DNA from: Platanthera guangdongensis
Lineage: Eukaryota > Streptophyta > Magnoliopsida > Asparagales > Orchidaceae
NCBI GenBank assembly: GCA_039583875.1
Contig: CM077159.1
Coordinates: forward strand, 3,142,666 to 3,206,665
Direction: 5' to 3'
Length of the DNA: 64,000 nt
Program-made: the position numbers and the translations under genes
Part shown: one piece after another, positions 33,317 through 44,714 of the stretch
How positions within the stretch are numbered: position 1 is the first letter of the stretch
Layout of the letters: each line of letters starts with the position of its first letter
Notes under the pieces: generated by a model
What the model was told of the DNA's origin: nothing
Database searches by the model: none
What the model saw: the letters and a program-made list of their open reading frames with translations, nothing else

Positions 33317-33767
33317 TTATTTTTCTGGAATTATAACGAGGCCTCCCGTAATTTTCCTGGAATTATTGATGAACATTTATTTTTCTGGATATCTACAACT
33401 TTCATGTTGACCAGTTTTTGATTCTAAGTTGTTTAGGCCTCCAATTTGGGCCCGAAAAAAGACACGCACGGAACGAGTGGTCCGTACAGATTTTCGGCGT
33501 TATTTTTTTCGGCACCTAAATCGGGGGGTCTAAACTGCATCAAATAAAAAAGTGTTCAACATGAAAGTTGAATATCTCGTCGAGATCTACAACTTTCATG
33601 TTGATTATTTTTTAATATGATGTCGTTTATTCCTACGATTTGGCCCCTGAAAAAGGTCACGTCGATCCCCGACGTTCATACAAATTTTCGGCATGACTTT
33701 TCCTGGGTCCAATCGGCGATCTAAACGGCTTCAAATCAAAAAATATTCAACAAGAAAGTTGTAGATC
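33317..33767. repeat. Alternating-palindrome repeat, copy 1
   Basis: Reverse complement of the sequence ending at 64000, with scattered mismatches. It consists of a unit of about 196 bp holding two different palindromes: one built on CAACATGAAAGTTG / CAACTTTCATGTTG with a GATCTCGTCGAGATC-like core (for example 33552-33606), and one built on GATTTGG...CCGAAAAA / TTTTTCGG...CCAAATC. Copy 1 ends abruptly at GTAGAT, joined to CTCACAAGG of antisense 18S. Confidence 0.85.
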
Positions 33768-33806
33768 TCACAAGGTGCCGGCGGAGTCCTAAGAGCAACA
33801 TCCGCC

Positions 33807-33849
<43 letters not shown>

Positions 33850-33920
33850 TTGATCGTCTTCGAGCCCCCAACTTTCATTCTTGATCAATGAAAACATTCT
33901 TGGCAAATGCTTTCGCAGTG

Positions 33921-33952
<32 letters not shown>

Positions 33953-33980
33953 CTGACTATGAAATACGAATGCCCCCGAC
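33768..33980 (-). rRNA. 18S rRNA fragment left of sirevirus 1
   Basis: Antisense 18S from CTCACAAGGTGCC (22 nt inside the LINE target) to CCCCCGAC, where sirevirus 1 begins. It continues at 46521. A 5-bp target duplication (CCGAC / CCGAT) surrounds the element. Confidence 0.93.
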
Positions 33981-34372
33981 TGAAAGTGAGGGTTAGATCT
34001 ACAATACTCTAGAGGGGGGGTGAATAGAGTATATTTAAAATTTGTTAGGTCCCTATAAATGTGCTGTTACAGCTTTTGCTGTAAACTAAAAGGTGCAGTA
34101 ATTAGGAAACTGAAAAACAGAAAATAATAAACCTAATCACAGCCACACATCAAGAACAAAAAGAAAACGATAGGCAACCAGACGACACAAGAAATTTATA
34201 GTGGTTCCCCAAATATGGGTAGTCCACTCTTCTACCACCCTGTTAGGAATCCACTCAGGTTTTTGATCAGGTGCCTGACACCAATGGGTTTTGATCAGGT
34301 CCCCAAAAACCAACTCAAGTCTTTTGGTAAGGAGAATTGCAACCAGGAATCACTTTTGAATGGAGATGACAA

Positions 34373-34381
34373 CCTTTTATA
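34373..34381 (-). promoter_or_regulatory. TATA box in sirevirus 1 LTR
   Basis: TATAAAAGG on the minus strand. The corresponding site in the 5' LTR is TATAAAGGG at 45105-45113. It places the TCGTCGA arrays upstream, in U3. Confidence 0.6.
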
Positions 34382-35235
34382 CAGGAGGGGGTGAGAGAGT
34401 GATTTTGTCTTCTCTTTCTCAATAAACTGAGAAGACTTAAGTGGAATGATGTTTGGCAAAAGCTCCCCCTGAAATATTGAATGGTTCAGGAAGATTTGGA
34501 AGTTTTCTGTAGGGTGATAGGTCTTCAATAAGAGTTCTTGACAGCAGTGATGCAGGATCTTCTTGACTGATTTGATTCTTGTTGTCCTTGGAAGTCCTGG
34601 AGAGAATATGGAAGAAGAAGACTCTTGATATTATATGATTGTTCTCCTTCTTCTAAATCAAGATCACTGCCTGTCACTTGTAAGCTTCAGTATTATGTTT
34701 TTTTGTGAAGCTTTTCTGCTGCTGTATGAATTCTTATAGTCAGTCTGTGTGCGTCACTGTCTTTTTTTTGACTGAGTATCTTCTCTGTCTTTTCAAAAAT
34801 TTGAATACTCTGTAATTAATGTTGACGGTCTGAGAATAATCGGTATTGATGTATTTTCCCAACTATCTTGTGGAAAATCAGCAAGTAATATTCCTGAAGA
34901 AGACTGTGATTAATGCTCTCTCTAATGGATACATTCAGAGAATGTAGAGCATTAATTTCTCAGGAAGTTTCGCATTAGAATGGGGACAGAAGGCCGGAAA
35001 TGGCTAAGTCTGGAGTCGTCGAACGAATAACAGAATTCGTCGAGCTGAGTTACTAGTTCGTCGAACTGTGATTTTGTATTCGTCGACCAGACAGCTTCTG
35101 TTCGTCGAGCTGAGAACTTGACTACTGTCTGTTGCCAATTTTTTGTCTGAAGTTCGTCGAGCTGACAATTGTATTCGTCGACTGGAGTTCAGCTACAATT
35201 CTGGACTTAGTCAAGTATTTTGTGTTGACTGATAT

Positions 35236-35420
35236 TCTGTGTGTCGACATGAATCTTCTGGTATCGACACAGGTGGGTGTCGACTGATTAATCTTGGTGT
35301 CGACACAAATCTTCTGTTGTTGACATAAGTGGGTGTCGACTGATAATTCTTGGTGTCTACACAAGTTTTCTGGTGTCGACATAGTTGGTGTCGACACATG
35401 CCCTAAGTGTCGACACAAAT
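35236..35420. repeat. GTGTCGAC cluster in sirevirus 1 LTR
   Basis: GTGTCGAC or TGTCGACA words appear about every 20-30 bp, interspersed with AATCTTCTGG. The same cluster occurs at 45855-46035, 51470-51575 and 62230-62325. Confidence 0.85.
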
Positions 35421-35903
35421 CTTCTGGTTCCAGAATTCATCGACCAAAGAACACAGTTCGTCGACCTGAGAACTTCTAACTGAAGGTTGTTGTGAACTCG
35501 AGGTCCAAGTTCGTCGAGCTCAGAATCTTGTTCGTCGACCAAAGTCTGAAGTTAGACTTAGAATAATCAGGAGTTATCCTGACTTTAGTTTGTTGAAGTA
35601 TCCCAGTTTTCGTCGACCAGAGAATGAAGATCGTCGAGCTCAGCTCAGAGAAATATCTCAAGATCGTCGAGCTGAGGACGTCAATCGTCGACCTGCGTTC
35701 GACGAACGTCGAAGTCATTTTACTTGGTCTTGAAATCTTCTAAGTCTTGAGTCTCTGATAGTCTTGTTGATAGCTGGTCCATCTAACGTTGACTCTAAGG
35801 ACTTGGCCTAGACTCTAGGACATAATTTTGACCCTGGCTATACATGTTGGGTCACATCATCCTAAGTTAGTGAACCTAGCCCAAATCAACTAGGGATCCA
35901 ACA

Positions 35904-35917
35904 ATCTCCCCCTATTT
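35904..35917 (-). promoter_or_regulatory. Polypurine tract of sirevirus 1
   Basis: AAATAGGGGGAGAT on the minus strand, abutting the 3' LTR; identical to the tract of sirevirus 2. Confidence 0.9.
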
Positions 35918-36095
35918 GGGTGAGGTCACTAATAGACTCAAAACAAAAACATAAAAATAAACAAAGCAAGAAAAAGGTATGTCTGGCTGAGATTTACTAA
36001 CACATGCAGCAGATATATATATATGCATGAGCTTTGTTTAATCAGATAATGCAGTTTTTTAAAGTAAATGCAAAAAAGTTAAAACCGTGTAAAGG

Positions 36096-38882
36096 TTACT
36101 TCTTCTTCTTATCTATGGACTTGTCTTTTTTAGTCTTTTCACCTGGCTTTGTAAAGATAATTTCTCTTTTTGGATCCAAAGCCTATGTCTGTGTCATTGT
36201 CATGTGAGTTGCCCCAATAATCTTCAGAGATGTAGTTCTAGAGACAACTGCTTCAGGGTGTAGCTTCATTTAATCATCAACATTGAACAATTTATTTGCT
36301 TTATCAAATCTTTTGAGTTCTTCCTTTCTATATTTGGACATAGTTGAATATCTTGATATATCTTTGCCTTCAGCTTTTGCTTTATTAATCAAAAAAAGAC
36401 CAATAATTTCCTGGAATCTAGCCATTCTAGTAGTGTTTGCTATTTCAGAATCCTCAAAAGGAACATGAGGTGAATATGGTCTTTCAGGACTATTAGACTT
36501 CTGGTCTGCAGAGATACTTTGTTGTTGCTACTGATGTTGTTGATGTTGTTGATGTTGTTGATGTTGTTGTTTTAGTCTTTCAGAAGTGTAGTGCATTTGC
36601 TGACTATTTCCAGAAGGTCTCCCTTGGTGTCTCTGATAGGTTTGAATAGGGGCAGACCTCTGAGAGCTAGAGCCAGTGACACCAGCTGCTGGAGGAGGTG
36701 GAGGAGGTGGATCTCTTCTGTACTGATGAACTGGTGAAGGAGAATATTTTCTACTTCTTTTCTTCTCCTTTTGCTGATTTTTAGACAACCATATCCATGC
36801 TGGCATTCCTTTGTAAGGAATAATATTTTGGAGGATATAGTATGGAGTGTCATTCTTTGAGCTTGGCTTAGCAGCAGCAGGAGGAGGGGCTTTCCTTTTC
36901 TTTGACAAATGTTTCTTCTTTTTCTTAGCAACTTCTTCATCTGAATCTTCTTCTTCATCATCATCATCATCTGAATCCTGAGGATTATCATATAACGCAT
37001 CTATATCTCTCAAGATGTTCTCAGATACAATAGGTTTTTCAGGTGGAACCTGAATTGAGCTTTCAGCTACTTTTGTTTCTTCTTCAATGTCAGCCAAGAT
37101 TAACTCATCTAGATCTGGCATAGGGGAGTCATCCATTACAAAAGTTGGTGCAGAGATAGCTACTGGAGGGGATGGAAGGACTGCCAAGGTTGGTGCAGAT
37201 CCTGGAATTACAAAACTATCACATAGTTGCTTAGCAACTACTGGACTGACAGGAGAAGTATAAGGAATAATAGCCAAATGTGACTTAGTAAATTCTCCTG
37301 GAAGATAATGCATATGTACAGTGTCAAAGAGTTGCAACAAATCTTCTAAGTGAACTGTGGGATTTAGAATAAAAACACCAACAGTTTGGAATCCTTCAGA
37401 ATCAGACTCATCAAAATCCATGTCAGATTCAATGAAATCCATTAAATCTTTACTTATACAATATGTATATTCTGCTGGGAGGACTAGAGTATCTGCTGGT
37501 GCTGGAGCTGAAGACTCTGAAGCTGTAGCTGCTGCTTCATCATCAGGCATCTCCCCCTGCCTGGTTTCAGTGGGAATTGAGGTAAGGCCCCTGACTGAGG
37601 AGGGGGCAGCAGTGAGAGCAGATATTTGAGCAGATAAAGATGTAGTGGTGGTAGCAAGAGGTGTAATGTCCTCTGTTATGAGTGATTTAAGAAGGGGAGT
37701 GATGATGGTGATGATAGATCAGATGGTAGAGGGGTCCAATGAGAAAGTGGTAGATGGTGTTGCAGTTGGTGTGGAAGAGGGGGCAACTATTGATGGAATA
37801 GAGGGTGGAACATCAGGTATGTGAAGGTGAGATGTTGATGGGGATGGAAGGGTGGCATCTTACATCATGGTGTCTGATGGTAAGAGGTAAGATGGTATGG
37901 AATATAGATGTGGGGGAAGTGGAGACTGTGGTGGTGTAGAAATGTATGTGTCATGAGGGGATTCAGGAGGTGTGGGTTGTTGATTTTCCTGAAGGGAGGA
38001 AGAGGGAATATCAGTGATGGTGATTGGTAAAGATGAAGTGATTGGGGATTTTGTTGTTGGTGGAAGGGGGGCTGGAAGAGAAGATGTGGAAGGAATGTTC
38101 TCTTTAGCAGGGTGGGGAGTGGCCTTAATAGCCCTTGTGCCTTCAGAAGCATTGGTGGAAGAGGTGGAAGCCTGAGAGGGCTTAGTGATGGTCCTCTCCC
38201 ATCTGCCAAATAAGGCACATGTCAGCCTTTTACTGGCATTTATGAATATGGTCTGTGAGACCAGGGATTCAACAGCCTTTTCCTGTTGGAAGATTCCTAG
38301 AATTCTTCCAAAACGTACTTCCTTCTTAGTGTTCTTCTTCTTTATCAAATCAAACATAAGTTGTGCCCAGTTTATTGGCTTCTTGTTGATGATTGCACAC
38401 ATAACCAGAAACTGGTGTCTGGTGATATAATCGTGTGCAGTGTGTTTTCCAAGTAGCACTTTGCCAACCAAGTCTGCTAAAAATTTATAGGGAGCAGACA
38501 AGTGTTTCTTCAACAGTTTGATTGTCAGCATAATCCATGAGGCGCAATATCATATCAGACTCCTCTGTTTCAATTTTGAGGTCCTCTTCTCCATTTCTCA
38601 ATCCAAAAATATCAATTAAGATTACGGGGGTTAAAGAGATGGAGTTACTCGCGATGGTGCCGGTCAAGATATTCTCTTCTGTGGACGACAGTGTGTATAC
38701 CCATTCCCTGATTTCCATGCTGTGCAGTTTGATCCTTCTCGTCATCAGAGTTTTTAGTTTTGTTCTTCAAGAAGTTCCAGGATATACAAAAAGATTGGAT
38801 CGAAATGCTAAAACGAATCGAAATCCACGTCAAATCCTGTATCAAACTTCATTCCTATGAGATTGCTTGCCAGAGTCGCCAT
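36096..38882 (-). pseudogene. Sirevirus third ORF (env-like position), broken
   Basis: The start is the ATG at 38882 (MATLASNLIG), homologous to the third ORF of sirevirus 2. Pieces: N-terminal domain (38485-38745, RRIKLHSMEIREWVYTLSST; 37860-38531, FLADLVGKVLLGKHTAHDYI, VRFGRILGIFQQEKAVESLV), a Ser/Pro/Thr-rich middle, an acidic part (36528-37550, SDDDDDEEEDSDEEVAKKKK), and a Gln/His-rich stretch before the stop at 36528. The conserved C-terminus (36096-36480) is out of frame. I see no signal peptide or membrane segment, so an envelope role is not supported. A good 3' splice acceptor (38892-38915) precedes the ATG. Confidence 0.75.
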
Positions 38883-38891
38883 TGAAATCAC

Positions 38892-38915
38892 CTGCAAGAA
38901 AGACACAGAAACGGC
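38892..38915 (-). promoter_or_regulatory. Candidate 3' splice acceptor before third ORF (sirevirus 1)
   Basis: The minus strand reads CTGTGTCTTTCTTGCAG followed by GTGATTTCA and the ATG. A pyrimidine tract with CAG is found at the same place in sirevirus 2 (55071-55095). Confidence 0.5.
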
Positions 38916-39019
38916 GATCAAGTGCATGGGAACAGAAAGCGCGGGATGGAGGTCGAAGAAAACCTAGATATAAGGTTTTCCAGAATATGAATCGACAAAC
39001 TCCGTTCCACGAAAATAAA

Positions 39020-39275
39020 ATTATTTCTTCGAATTGAGGTCGACGAAATAGTTTGGGGTTAAATAATTCGTCGAGCTCATCAAAAGAATTGAAGACCATT
39101 AGTCGAACTCCGGTCGACGAATATATTCTGAAGCAAAGTTCGTCGATCGCTGGTCGACGAAAATTGTTTCACTCACAGAGAGTTTGTCGATCTCCGTTCG
39201 ACGAGTATCTCTCAAACTTTCCCTGGTTCGTCGAACTCCATTCGACGAACGCTGGAAAATTCGTCGAATGCAGGC
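39020..39275. repeat. TTCGTCGA...TCGACGAA hairpin array between RNase H and third ORF (sirevirus 1)
   Basis: Paired words form short stem-loops, for example TTCGTCGATCGCTGGTCGACGA at 39139 onward (trimmed), TTCGTCGAACTCCATTCGACGA at 39228 onward, and others. The sister array is at 55180-55450. Confidence 0.85.
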
Positions 39276-39280
39276 AGAAC

Positions 39281-40719
39281 TTAAACTAAGTCTTCTTCAT
39301 TGATCATTCCCACCTGACTTAGAAAAAAAGCATGATTTTTCTCATCCAGAGGTTTGGTGAATATATCAGCTTTTTGTAAATCAGTGTAGGTATAGACAAG
39401 CTTAATCTTATTTTTGTCTACACACTCCCTAATGAAATGATATCTTATGTCAATATGTTTTGCCCTACTATGGTGAACTGGATTTTGTGCTATGGCTATA
39501 ACACTAGTATTATCACAAAATAGGGTTGAATAATTTAAGTTGAACCCATAATCTAGAAGCTGATTTTCTATCCAAAGCATCTGTGAACAACAGCTGCCTG
39601 CTGCAAGATATTCTGCTTCAGCAGTTGATGTTGACACTGATGATTGCTTCTTACAAAACCATGATACTAGTCTCATACACAAGAACTGACAAGTTCCTAA
39701 AGTACTTTTTCTATCTACCCTGCATCCAGTAAAATCAGCATCAGAGTATCCAGTTAACTCAAATTCTGATTCAGCAGGATACCATAGGCCTAGATTAGGA
39801 CAACTCTTTATATATCTTAAAATCCTTTTTAAGAAAATTATATGGGATTCTTTAGGGTTCACTTGGAACCTAGCACAAAGGCATGTAGCAAACATAATAT
39901 CTGGCCTACTTGCTGTGAGGTATAATAGGGACCCAACAATGCCCCTATAAAGTTTCTGATCTACAGGTTTTCCTGGTATATCAAAGTCCACAACAACATT
40001 TATGGCCATGGGAGTTTCTTAGCTGAGGCATCAGCCATCTCAAACTTCTTTAGAAGTTCTTTAGCATACTTTGCTTGAGAGATAAAGATGCCATCAGGGA
40101 GGTGTTTCACTTGGAGACCAAGGAAATATGAAAGCTCTCACATGCTACTCATTTCAAATTTAGAATGCATGAGGTCTGAAAACCTCTTGCACAATTTTGA
40201 ATCTATAGAGCCAAATATAATGTCATCTACATATATTTGCACTAATAAGATTTGGTCCCTATGATGTCTAGTGAAAAGGGTTTTATCTACAGTTCCTCTT
40301 GTAAATTTATGCTCTAATAAGAAACTTGCTAAGGTCTCATACCAAGCTCTTGGAGCTTGCTTTAGACCATAAAAAGTCTTATTTAATTTAACAATATAAG
40401 AGGGAGAAGTTGGAGAAACAAAACCTGAAGGTTGTTCTACATAAATCTCTTCTTGTAACACTCCATTTAAGAAAGCACTTTTCACATCCATTTGAAAAAC
40501 TTTGAACCTTTTGAATGCTGCATAGGCAAGGAAGATCCATATAGGTTCCAACCTTGCAACAGGTACAAAGGTCTGATCATAGTCAATTCCTTCCTCTTGC
40601 ATATATCCTTGAGCAACAAACCTAGCCTTGTTCCTCACAATGACTCCTTGGGCATCAAGGTTATTCCTGAAAACCCATTTGATTCCAATAACTGGGTAGT
40701 TTTGGGGTCTTGGAACCAA
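39281..40719 (-). pseudogene. Sirevirus 1 RT-RNase H
   Basis: 40138-40719: RT with [30 protein letters not shown] and the catalytic [12 protein letters not shown] stop after FEMSSM (40138) and a damaged stretch to 40010 follow. 39281-40009: connection and RNase H (GYSDADFTGC, KSTLGTCQFL, STAEAEYLAAGS, LFCDNTSVIAIAQN). The homologous frame in sirevirus 2 is intact, so the breaks are recent decay. Confidence 0.88.
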
Positions 40720-40722
40720 ATC

Positions 40723-42069
40723 TCAAACTCTGCATCTCTCAAATTGGTTTAATTCCTCTTGCATTGCAAGGATCCAGTGGGGATCTTGCTCAGCATCATG
40801 AATGGTTAGAGGTTCAACCTGAGAGAGAAAACAGGCATGCATCAAGTCTTGGTTGAGTTGATGCCTTATCTGTACACCTGCTGATATGTCTCCAATTACT
40901 TGAGATCTGGGGTGATCCCTAAGTGTGACAAAATCAGTGGGTGGAGTTGGTTGTGCAATAGTATTTTGAATAAATTCCTCTTGTGGAATTATATTTGCTG
41001 TTGGTTGAGGCTCATGTTCTTCAGCTTCATCTTCTTCACTATCTTCAATGACTTGTGGAGAGTGATAAGTGGGAACCTCTTGGGTGAGGTTTAGTCCATC
41101 CAATGTCTCACACAAGTGGGGTACCTGCAAGTTGCTACTGGTAGAAACTTTTTTCTCCTTGCAATACATGTTAGTTTCATCAAAAGAAACATGAATTGAC
41201 TCTTCTACTTTTAATATTGATTCATTAAATACCCTATAAGTCTTGCTTACTTGGGAGTATCCTAGAAAAACTCTCACTTCAGCCTTAGCTTCAAACTTTC
41301 TAATATATTTCTTGTTGTTATTATGTATATAACATGTACAACCAAAAATTTTAAAATAGTTTATTTTAGGTTTCTTCCCTTTGAGCAATTCATAGGGAGT
41401 CTTGTTCTTCAGTTTGTGAATTAAACTCCTATTCAGGACATAGTTTGCAGTGCTTACAGCCTCTACCCAAAAGTTTAGTGGCATGTATGCATCAACAAGC
41501 AATGTACCTGCAGCTTCAATGAGTGTCCTATTTTTCCTTTCAGCTACCCCATTTTGTTGGGGAGTTCTAAGAGCTGAGAAGCAATGCCTGATACCTTCCT
41601 TCTCACAAAACTCATGCATAAGAAGAGACTCAAACTCTGTGTCATGATCACTTCTGATCAATGCAACATGAGTAGAGAACTCAATCTGTATGGTCCTGAG
41701 AAAATCTGTAAGAATCTTGAATGTATCTGACTTTGTTCTAAGAAAGAATACTCAACTAAACTTGGAGAAGTCATCCACTATAACTAAAGTGTAGGATTTC
41801 CCTCCTAGGCTTTGTACTGTATTGGATCCAAAAAGATCCAAGTGTAGCAAGTACAAGATCCTAGGTGAATCACTCTTATTAATTGATTTGAAACTAGTTT
41901 TAGTTTGCTTGCCTAGTTGACAAGCCCTGCAGAGACATTCCTTCTTGTAGGGACCAGAAGGTAGACCTCTAACAAGGTTGTACTTAGATAACCTAGCAAT
42001 ATTTTTCAGATTTACATGTCCTCGTCTCTTGTGCCATAAATCATTCTGAGTACTAGTTAAATTTAGCAA
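40723..42069 (-). pseudogene. Sirevirus 1 integrase
   Basis: 41752-42069: GAG-pre-integrase (LWHKRRGHVNLKNI, CRACQLGKQ) and the first catalytic Asp region (YLLHLDLFG), ending at a TGA where sirevirus 2 has Trp. 40723-41661: RSDHDTEFES (second Asp), GVAERKNRTLIEAAGT (Glu), and the C-terminal VFLGYSQVSKTYRVFN, then a hydrophilic link to RT. Confidence 0.88.
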
Positions 42070-42102
42070 ACAGATATCAGTTTTGGAAGAAGAAAAGTTT
42101 AT

Positions 42103-42456
42103 TTAGTAAATGTTGCCTTGTCTACTTACAGTTAAAACAGTTTGGTTATTTTTATCAATGATAGAGCAAGTAGATAGGTTAAAGTATACCTGATAACCAT
42201 CATCACATAATTGACTTATGGAGATGAGGTTATGCTTCAGTCCACTTACATATGTCACCTTTCTGAATGTGATAGCTCCTATTCTTACTTCTCCAAATCC
42301 TTCTGACTGGCCACATTTGGAGTCACCAAAGATAACCTTTGGCCCCAGTTTGGACTTGTAGTTGAGCAAGATGTCCTTGCTGCCAATCATATGCTTGGAG
42401 CAGCCACTGTCCAGGTACCAAGTTTCATTTACCCCTGGACAATGTTTCACCTGCAA
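42103..42456 (-). pseudogene. Sirevirus 1 protease
   Basis: WYLDSGCSKHMIGSK with the catalytic DSG, then VIFGDSKCGQSEGFG and LKHNLISISQLCD. It ends in a stop after GNIY. An aspartic protease that cuts the polyprotein. Confidence 0.85.
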
Positions 42457-42609
42457 TACAAACAGTTAATGATTTTTGACTCAGGTTACCTTGGGCCCTT
42501 TGTATGGCTGATAAGAAAAACTAGAGATAACAGAAAATTCTGGTTGGGATTTATATCCTATGGGGTGATATCTCCTAGGTGGAATGGTCCAGTCAGCCAA
42601 GGGATTAAA

Positions 42610-44597
42610 TTATTTCCTAGAAGTATTTAAGTTTCTGTTGAAGTTAGAGTTTTGATGAAATCTTCCTGGGTTCGACGAATTTATGTAAGTTCGTCGATCA
42701 GAGTTTGACGAATTGGGTTGAGATCGTTGATCTCTGCTCAGAGAATGAACATGTTCATTCTCTGTACCCCACATTCGTCGAGCTCTGCTCGACGAACCAT
42801 ACAAAGTTCGTCGATCGCAGTTAGACGAATAATGATAACTATAGTTGGCGTTCAGAGTTCATCGATCTGTGTTCGACGAACTGGCCCCTTTTCGTCGATC
42901 TGAGGTCGACGAAAATTGCTGAACTTTGTTTTTATTGGGTGTTTTCTGTTTTTCAATTTTGTCCTTAGTTTTAATTTGTTCAAGAATTTTATTTACCTTA
43001 TATACTTGATCAGTATTCTTCTTTCCTTTCTCAGAAATAAAATTTATGGGTTGTGATAGGTGGTTTTTCTGAATAATAGGTGGTTCACTAGATGATGCAT
43101 CTAATCCTAACTTCCATTAAATGTAGCATTAGATATGTTGGTGATTGCTGCTAGTTGTTTGCTTCTTCCATTTAGTGATTCTTCTAGCTGTTTTGCTTTA
43201 CTTAATTCATCTTTCAGAAAAGTGATTTGTTCACTAAACATGTCTATTTCATTTTTTAATTTAGTGTTTTCTAAAACTAAGCTATCATAGTTAACTTGTT
43301 TATCTCTGAGAAGTTTGATTTCCTTCTCAGAGTTGATTAAATCTAAACACATGATTTTAAAATCTGATTTAAAAGATTCTGAACTATAATCAAACCATGA
43401 TAATACCTGATCAGCTTCTGATTCAGAAGATTCCTCATTTTCTGAATCTCCTTCTTCTGAGTTGCTTCTTGAGGCATCAATTGTCATAAGGCAAACCTCC
43501 TTTGCTCTTTCTTCTTCCTCATCTTCACTAGAGCTTGAGGATGTTGACTCTTCTTCAGTCTCACTCCAGGTCTTAGCCACAAACCCCTTTTAGTTCCTCT
43601 TGTGTTTGCTGGAAGAGGGTTTGCTGGTGTACTGTCTCCTAGAATCCTTTTCCTTTTCTCTTCTCTTCTCTTTCTTCTGCTTCTCTGGACACTCAGAGAG
43701 AAAGTGTCCAGGCTTCCTGCATCCATAGCACACCACTTCTTTTGTTGCTGTCTTATCATACTTTGGCCTGTCATCTTTTTTTGATGACTTTCTTCAGAAG
43801 TCCTTTCTAACCATCTTGATAAATCTCTTAGCCAAGAGCCTTATAAGTTCTTCATTTGATATTGAAGATTTTGATTCTTCTGAAGCTTTGAAGGCTATGC
43901 TATGTTCTCTTCTAGCTTCTGGAGGTGTTCTTTGTTCAGCAGCCTCCCTTATCTTTATTAACTGCTTATAAGACTTTAGTTTACCCAATAGAGATTCAGT
44001 TGAAATCTCATTTAGGCATCTGGCCTCCTTGATGGGCCAAATTCTTGTGTCCCATGAGCTTGGGAAGCACATCAGAATTTTGTCATTCACTTCAGTGAGA
44101 GTGATGACCTTGTCTAGAGTTTTTAGCTCATTAATAATTGAGCTTAATCTATTATACATCTCTGAAACTGTCTCAGCTTCCTCTTTCTTGAAATTCTCAT
44201 ATTGGGATATGAGATTTGATCTCATATCCTTCCTTTCATCAGCTGATCCATCAACCATTTGGTTTAGGGAATCCCAAATGGCTTTTGCTGATGTGCACGC
44301 AGCAACCTTCTGGAAAATCTCATCAGACATTGTTTGTGCCAATATGTTCATGACTTTTGCATCTACCATCTTTACCTTCTTGTATGCATCATTGTAGTCT
44401 GGAGGAGGTACTGCAGTCATATTTGTAGAAGTACTTGGAGGAGCTGCAGGTGGTGGAGGTACTCCTGTTAAGATGGAATCAAAGATATCTTCATCAATAG
44501 AATTCATATATAGCTTGATTCTTGCCTTACAGATTGCAAACTTTTGCAGGTTGCAAACTGGAGGTCTGGTGCTTGCATAATCTTTGTTCTGTGTCAT
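42610..44597 (-). pseudogene. Sirevirus 1 gag
   Basis: The ATG at 44597 opens MTQNKDYASTRPPVCNLQKF. The UBN2-type capsid (FAICKARIKLYMNSIDEDIF, WDSLNQMVDGSADERKD, CFPSSWDTRIWP) ends at a TGA (43794). In frame beyond lies the knuckle CYGCRKPGHFLSEC. A second stop precedes the acidic, Glu/Ser-rich segment 43107-43580, which ends in a coiled-coil-like region (INSEKEIKLLRDKQVNYDSL). The last part (42610-42804) has SSNSDRRT repeats encoded by TCGTCGA...TCGACGA hairpins. Confidence 0.85.
42664..42915. repeat. Hairpin word array inside gag of sirevirus 1
   Basis: GTTCGTCGATC...GACGAAT pairs about every 30-60 bp. Read on the minus strand in the gag frame they encode SSN-x-DRR units, so the repeat is partly translated. 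Confidence 0.8.
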
Positions 44598-44700
44598 GGC
44601 TGTGTTTCTACTTTAAAAGTTAAATATGAATGAAGGTGATGTGTAGATCTAACAAGGGATCTTTTGATTCAAGATTTAACTTGTGCAATCAAAGGAACCT

Positions 44701-44712
44701 GCTCTGATACCA
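44701..44712 (-). promoter_or_regulatory. Primer binding site of sirevirus 1
   Basis: TGGTATCAGAGC on the minus strand, two bases after the 5' LTR; complementary to initiator tRNA-Met. Confidence 0.93.
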
Positions 44713-44714
44713 AT

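Larger units (their letters stand above)
33981..35903 (-). repeat. 3' LTR of sirevirus 1
   Basis: 1923 bp. In element orientation, U3 (35903 downward) carries about 18 copies of TCGTCGA/TCGACGA and a cluster of GTGTCGAC words (35236-35420). A TATAAAAGG box lies at 34373-34381, about 1.5 kb into the LTR. Confidence 0.93.

Noticed and set aside
35014..35720. Regular short repeats suggesting a CRISPR-like array
   Set aside because: The repeats are 7-10 bp palindromic words with variable spacing inside a plant LTR, present in both LTRs; no cas genes and a eukaryotic context.
36572..37000. Lys/Arg-rich minus-strand ORF
   Set aside because: Shifted-frame shadow of the acidic/basic region of the sirevirus third ORF.
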